This document shows positions 59,601 to 64,000 of a DNA stretch of 64,000 bases, in pieces; positions within the stretch are counted from its first letter, which is position 1, and each line of letters opens with the position of its first letter. Below the pieces are notes generated by a model. The model worked only from the letters and a program-made list of their open reading frames with translations. It ran no database searches and had not been told where the DNA came from. The stretch lies in NCBI RefSeq assembly GCF_933775445.1, contig NC_065875.1, positions 20,211,555-20,275,554 on the forward strand, in the 5' to 3' direction. The stretch is from Argentina anserina. Taxonomy: Eukaryota; Streptophyta; Magnoliopsida; Rosales; Rosaceae. Position numbers and translations under genes: made by a program.

Positions 59601-59655
59601 TTTAGAATACATCCAAACTTCAAGAATCAACATCAACATAAGACAAGTATTCTGA
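56647..59655 (+). CDS. ALKBH1: ALKBH1-like 2-oxoglutarate/Fe(II) dioxygenase
   Basis: Seven exons: 56647-56753, 56844-56995, 58064-58410, 58664-58802, 58939-59005, 59126-59247 and 59516-59655. The product has 357 aa. AlkB-family enzymes oxidatively demethylate nucleic acids; ALKBH1 members act on DNA 6mA and on tRNA, depending on organism. Substrate here is unknown. The N-terminus (MYGSDLRDGDLERTAFRKAE) is followed by FKSILE and GLDRPVFSIED. The double-stranded beta-helix has the iron ligands in GGHLDDME (His and Asp, exon 5) and in CFHGVPRIF (His, across exons 6 and 7), and the 2-oxoglutarate-binding Arg in INIRQVF at the C-terminus. SLGCKAIFLLGG and FLRSGDVVLMAGEAREC match ALKBH1. Six junctions keep phase. 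Intron 2 uses a GC donor (tcag|gcatta), since the only frame that joins gives DRSGFYFIPEAL, the expected family sequence. Confidence 0.92.
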
Positions 59656-60175
59656 GAATACATCTTGTTTTTCCTCCAAATAGGAAAGTGGTTTTCAAAC
59701 ACAATGGCATGTCATTTTTCGGCAACACATAAGAACTAGTGCTCACAGCAAAGCCCTCAAAAGCATAGATGGAAGTAGCATTGACAGGAACATAACTAGT
59801 GTCAATCCTTGTTCGTGGAAATTTGATAGTAACTGGGGATTTAGTTTCTTGAAATATTCCTTTCAAAGTTTTGCAAGTGAACAACTCAATTTTGTAGTAT
59901 TGCAAGTGAAGATCAAGCAAATGGGTACTTTCGTATCTGATGTATTACTTGCTGAAGTGTATCGCTTGTCTTGCTACAAGTCGGAGATTTTTCTGAGCTC
60001 GGTAGCTTATCTTTTCTAGTAATGCTCTTTACATAATGTAATGTGCAGATTATTGATTCTGAGTTTTGTTCGTTCCAAACACAGCACGAAGCTGCTATGC
60101 ATACATTAGATTTTGCAGAAAGATAAACTAAAAAATGTCAAGTGGAAAAAACTTCAAGAAAACAAAAAATAGAAT
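59656..60175. other. 3' flank of the ALKBH1-like gene with an antisense ORF
   Basis: Includes the probable 3' UTR. A minus-strand ORF of 95 codons (59920-59633) overlaps the last exon by 23 bases. It reads like protein (YVPVNATSIYAFEGFAVSTS) but has no family or start-site support. Confidence 0.35.
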
Positions 60176-60182
60176 GTTGACA

Positions 60183-60213
<31 letters not shown>

Positions 60214-60240
60214 AAACCTTAATCTGGCGCCTTAGACCAA
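60176..60240 (-). pseudogene. 5'-truncated tRNA-Leu(AAG)
   Basis: On the minus strand about 65 bases match the 3' part of plant cytosolic tRNA-Leu: end of D arm (ttggtctaaggcg), anticodon arm ccaga-ttaaggt-tttgg with anticodon AAG, long class II variable arm, T arm with gttcgaatc, and acceptor 3' strand ending tgtcaac. The 5' acceptor strand and start of the D arm, expected beyond 60240, are replaced by unrelated sequence that cannot pair with tgtcaac. Box B is intact but box A is damaged, so it is probably not a working gene. Confidence 0.85.
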
Positions 60241-61500
60241 ATTTCTGGCAAGTTTGAGTGTTGGTTGGATGGTTATAGGATCGACTAGCTTCAGTGTTGT
60301 CGATGATTTTCACCCAGATCTAGGTTTGTCGTTCGTCATGTTCTTCGTGTTCTTCATTTTGACCACTGCGGGTGTGTTCACTACATCACTTTACTAGGTT
60401 AGATCTGACTAACTCTCTAACTTCTAGTCTTAGTTTGTTCGTGCTTGACTGCGACTTCGCTTGTTGCGGCGTAATGCCTAACGTAATTGTACTAATTGAC
60501 AGCGATTCGGCGTCTTCATAAAGAGTTTGGTCATCCTCAACTTCGTCTGAATCTTGGACGATTGAATTAGAGGCGTACTACACAGATTTGTTGTGGCGTA
60601 GCAGAGGTAGTCCATTGCGCATTAGTAATCGTGCCACAGTATTTGTAGAAGTTTTAGATAACTGGAATGGTAGCGAGTCTTCAAGTCTAATGGAGTCGGA
60701 CCGTGAAGAGGTTAGCGAGTGGAATCTGTATTACGCCGGGTTAAGATCTAGTTGCACATGAGCACACTACGAGCGCATCTGGAGCGTCAACCTCGAGTCA
60801 GGCGTTGAGTCCGGTGCATGTACGGCACTGGCTTGATGGCAGGGTCAAGTAGTCCGAAGTTCACGAGGCTAAAGCGGCGGATCTATCCGCAGTGGCCGGG
60901 TATTTTGCGGAGTTCAAGTTGTCAATTGTGGTCGTAGTGAGGACCATTAGGGCCGAGGAATATGGCACGATGTTATCGGTGGGGTGTGCACTGGTTAGTC
61001 ATTCTGTGGTGCGGTTAGGGGTAGAGTTGTCAAAACCCAGAGTATTTAGGGTTAAAAGGGGGAAGTAGAACCTGGATCCCAATGACAGAATTTCCCACAT
61101 AAACGAACAGATTGGAGAGATGAAGAAGAAGAAGAAGAAGATCTGCAAGCTACCAATTAATGGTAGAAATCACTTTCCTTCTCTGCTGAGTTTGGATTTA
61201 TATCTCTATATAACTATTCAAACACACAACTGTCGAAAGAAACCGAATCCCCACACACCACGTAGAAGAAGAATCGTAGAGAAGAAGCTTGAAACTCACC
61301 ATCTGGGTTATGCATCGCAAGCAAGAGGAAAGAAAAGAATTCTCTCCCCAGATGTCGTTGCAGCAAAATAAACTTGTAGTGCTTCAATGACCACACTGTC
61401 CTCTTTCTCAGTCCAACATCAACAAAAAGAAGGGGTAAAACAGGCATCCCGTGTGAACAGTAAAGGCGCTTCACTTTATTAATAGAGACTAGGCACGTTG
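60241..61500. other. Unclassified region, probable decayed repeat
   Basis: 60250-61060 is richer in GC and CpG than its surroundings, has no long ORF and no recognised ends. A (AAG)n run lies at 61120-61140. No supported gene. Confidence 0.4.
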
Positions 61501-62060
61501 TCCGGGCTCCGTTGTGGGGTTAATACCGCTGAAAATTTAATCAATTGAGCAAAATATAAAGATATAAGTTTGATCAGTAAAAATATAACATTGTAGTATT
61601 TATACAAATAGAGTTAGTGGTTCATTACATATCAGAGTAGCATCAACAACTTGGCATCTGAAATGCCTCCAATAAAATGCACATGCACAGTTGCTTCATC
61701 CTGCCTTGATTCATTCCAAACCGATAACAGAATGCACAAACCTACTATAGCCACAACCTAGTTAATTTGGGTGGTAGGAGTATCTATTTCATTATAAAAT
61801 CTTTGCTTGGAGTTGGTAAATTAACCATGGCCATTAAAAAAAATTAGAGCTAAACGTGTACCTATTCCCGTCTTCTTCTAAGTTCTAAGGCCATGCATAC
61901 TCCTGCCTAGTTAGTTTGGCCGCGCTTTGATGCGGCTTTGTAATCGCACTAAGCATTCTTTGTATATATATATCTAACTCTAAAATGACAACTACATCAG
62001 AAGCTCTTATAAATAAATTTTATAAGAGGTCAGTATATATATATATATATCAGAGACCAC
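61501..62060. other. Intergenic with a short TA microsatellite
   Basis: AT-rich with a (TA)n run near 62035-62050. No gene seen. Confidence 0.5.
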
Positions 62061-62300
62061 GAAAGCATGTATTATTATATTTTATTGATTATTACTAGAT
62101 GACCATTACATTATAGAAGGTTTAATACAAGAGAATGAAAACTAAAGGTTACTGACTAAGAACTTATGCATGAATTAGAAAAGAACTATTACAATGAAGA
62201 ACTTCTCGGATTGTCCAGAGAGGGAGAGAAGAGAGGAATTGGAAAATTTCGGGGTGCCTTCTGATGAGGGAAAGAGCCTCCTTATATAAGAAAACAAATA
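62061..62300 (-). promoter_or_regulatory. TATA box and leader of a retroelement or pararetrovirus-like unit
   Basis: On the minus strand cttatataaggaggctc lies at about 62276-62292, followed by a pyrimidine-rich leader (tctcttctctccctctctgg). The arrangement resembles the core promoter of caulimovirus-type elements or an LTR U3/R border. Confidence 0.45.
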
Positions 62301-63845
62301 TGCTTTTACTGTTGACTGTTCATGAATAGTGTTTTGCCGGGTGACTGTAGCTTCGGTGGAAAAGTTAATTGCTGGTCTTGACTTTGATTGAGCTTGAGTT
62401 ATTGACTGGGTTTGAGACGTACCGTACTGCCTATAGTTATACGGGTCTTGGCTGTCTTGGTAGTCAGCCCATCTGGTTGGTTGACTTGGGGCTGCTTCAC
62501 TGTGGGCTTCTGATGATGAGGAGCAATTATCTTCATTATCTTCGGCTTCTGAAAGATTAGTAGCCTGTTGTGATAGAGTGACTGCCTGTTGAATGAGTTT
62601 CTCAGCCATTTTCTGTAGCTCTGATGCTGTGGTGGAGGTTGATTTTGAAGATGTAGACTTTTTTGACTTATTTTTCTGACTGGAAGAGGATGTTGTTTGG
62701 GCCGTGCTGGGCTGGCCTGGGCTTATTGCAAATGGCTGGTGGGCCAAAATGACTTCTGTAGGGGATGATTTAATTGTGACCTGACCATGTGTTGACTGGA
62801 GATTGACCGGAGCTGTCTTAACTGTAACTTGACCAAGAGGATTGTCTGCAAATTCTTTTTCAAATTGGGTGAGAATTCTGTCGGTGTTGAACTTGTCTCA
62901 CCATTTAACTAGATAATTTCTAGAAATACAAATTTCATTGTGAAAGTCGTAATTCCATTTTAAGATCCAAGGGATTTTGTATTTTGATATGAACATGAGT
63001 GTTGGCTCAAAGTTGTCTTCGCAAGTAGTATGGGGATCTGAAACTTCAAATTTTTTTACTGTTGATTGTAGGGCAGGAGGAAGAATATCATAAGAAGCAC
63101 CATGGTACTCCTACCATTCTCTGAACCATAAGGGGAACTGGCGGATGAATTTACTGTCAAAATTAATAAACCAAGAGTGACTGAAATCTTGTTTTTGATA
63201 GAGGAAAATTTTATTCCAGGCATCAATATAATCATGATAGGTACATTCGCAGATTGAGTGTTTGGAAAAAGCATCAAAACCCAAATCAGATAATGGGATA
63301 ACTTTTTTAATATAAAGGGAATGATACAAAATTTTCTTTGTTGGATCTTGATTTTCATAGATGGTTTTAATTGAAATTGACTCAGAAGCAGTGAGACAAT
63401 TATGATAGAGAGATAATGGTTTACCAGGAGGATAATGGTTGATTGGGCCATAGAAAAGTTTTGTCATAGCAATTGGTGATTTTAACTGTATTAGGGACGG
63501 TTCAGCAAAGAAACAAAATTCTCTAGCCCTAAACTGATAAGGTGATGATTTTGGATGATGGACAAACGTCGGGGGAGGTGGAGTTGTCTAGAGTTTGAAA
63601 GGATCATAATCATTGACTAATGCTGACTGGTAATTGGGCCTAGGTTGACTGAAGGTAGTTCCTAGTGGACTGTATCTGTTTGTGACTGGCAGAAGAGTAT
63701 GACCTGTATGAGGAACAAGACTAAGAGATGAGGATGACTTGGGGTTTTCATCTTTTATTTCATTTTTTACTGGTGATGGTCACTCAAGGTTTACTATTTC
63801 TTTTCCGGCCATGTGGAAGCCGGGAGAGTTGACCCGTCGCATGAT
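62301..63845 (-). pseudogene. Decayed gag- or coat-like region, pararetrovirus- or LTR-element-like
   Basis: The minus strand reads as one product-like region from about 63842 to 62300 in nearly one frame, broken by several stops (near 63590, 63109 and 62896). Visible segments are FYGPINHYPPGKPLSLYHNC near 63445, a Trp/aromatic-rich part (KIPWILKWNYDFHNEI near 62960), and a low-complexity Ser/Thr/Lys-rich end with SSSSQKNKSKKSTSSKSTS near 62680. No protease or RT is within the window; the part beyond 63845 leads to the window edge without clear coding. The layout, an aromatic-rich domain, then a basic Ser/Lys linker, then a 35S-like TATA region, would suit an endogenous pararetrovirus or an LTR element. 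The type is not settled. Confidence 0.45.
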
Positions 63846-64000
63846 GAACCCTGTAAAAATTTTCGGGTTAGAAAATCTGGGATATGATTATCACTCCCTT
63901 TTATGAATGCAATCTAAAAGTCAAAAATACTTAAAATTCCTTGCCATCTGGCAAAAATCTGTTTACTAGTAATATTTTGAACATATTTTTCTAAGACATC
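63846..64000. other. Window edge, no gene recognised
   Basis: AT-rich sequence that probably continues the element to the left; too short to classify. Confidence 0.4.

Noticed and set aside
1..64000. CRISPR arrays, prokaryotic operons, phage attachment sites
   Set aside because: The DNA is plant nuclear; the tandem repeats seen have no unique spacers of constant length.

Overview
The window is nuclear DNA of a flowering plant, most likely a eudicot. The genes have short exons with GT-AG introns, their products are plant proteins (IRX15-type xylan protein, plastid DUF1517 protein, DUF493 protein, ALKBH1-type dioxygenase), and more than half of the DNA is nested transposable elements. I cannot name the species. 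The ORFs interrupted every few hundred bases are exons or decayed transposons, not prokaryotic genes.

Layout. 1-8107: most of a young Ty3/gypsy chromovirus of Tekay/Del type, cut by the window start; the visible 613 bp of 5' LTR match the 3' LTR without a difference I can see, yet gag carries two in-frame TGA codons. 8108-12830: intergenic DNA and relics (an LTR-like stretch, a 0.6 kb non-autonomous element, one end of a CACTA-type transposon, a Ty1/copia 3' end). 13886-14704: an intronless IRX15-like gene (+). 15696-16016: an inverted MITE pair. 16-20.9 kb: unclassified repeats. 21.2-23.7 kb: a multi-exon gene of unknown function (-), possibly broken. 24443-25050: a non-autonomous hAT-type element with an 8-bp target-site duplication. 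26398-28408: a six-exon DUF1517 plastid gene (+). 30187-44879: a 14.7 kb Ty3/gypsy Tat-type element with decayed gag-pol and, on the opposite strand between pol and the 3' LTR, a spliced plant mobile domain (PMD) gene with its own TATA box. 46078-51610: a CACTA-like element that hosts a 2.35 kb solo LTR related to the first element (TSD tcaat) and a second hAT-type element. 53285-55507: a five-exon DUF493 gene (-). 56647-59655: a seven-exon ALKBH1-like gene (+), divergent from the DUF493 gene and with one probable GC-AG intron. 60176-60240: a 5'-truncated tRNA-Leu(AAG). About 62.0-63.85 kb: a decayed gag- or coat-like region (-) with a TATA box after it, perhaps an endogenous pararetrovirus or LTR-element piece.

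The host genes are unrelated housekeeping or cell-wall genes and do not form a pathway. The most interesting assembly is the Tat element with its antisense PMD gene: a virus-like mobile element carrying a host-type nuclear gene with several introns, a promoter-like TATA box and a coiled-coil tail. Extra and antisense ORFs in Tat elements, including PMD genes, are known in general, so it is notable rather than a new system. Exon boundaries are read by eye from splice consensus and reading-frame continuity; none was tested against transcripts or databases.
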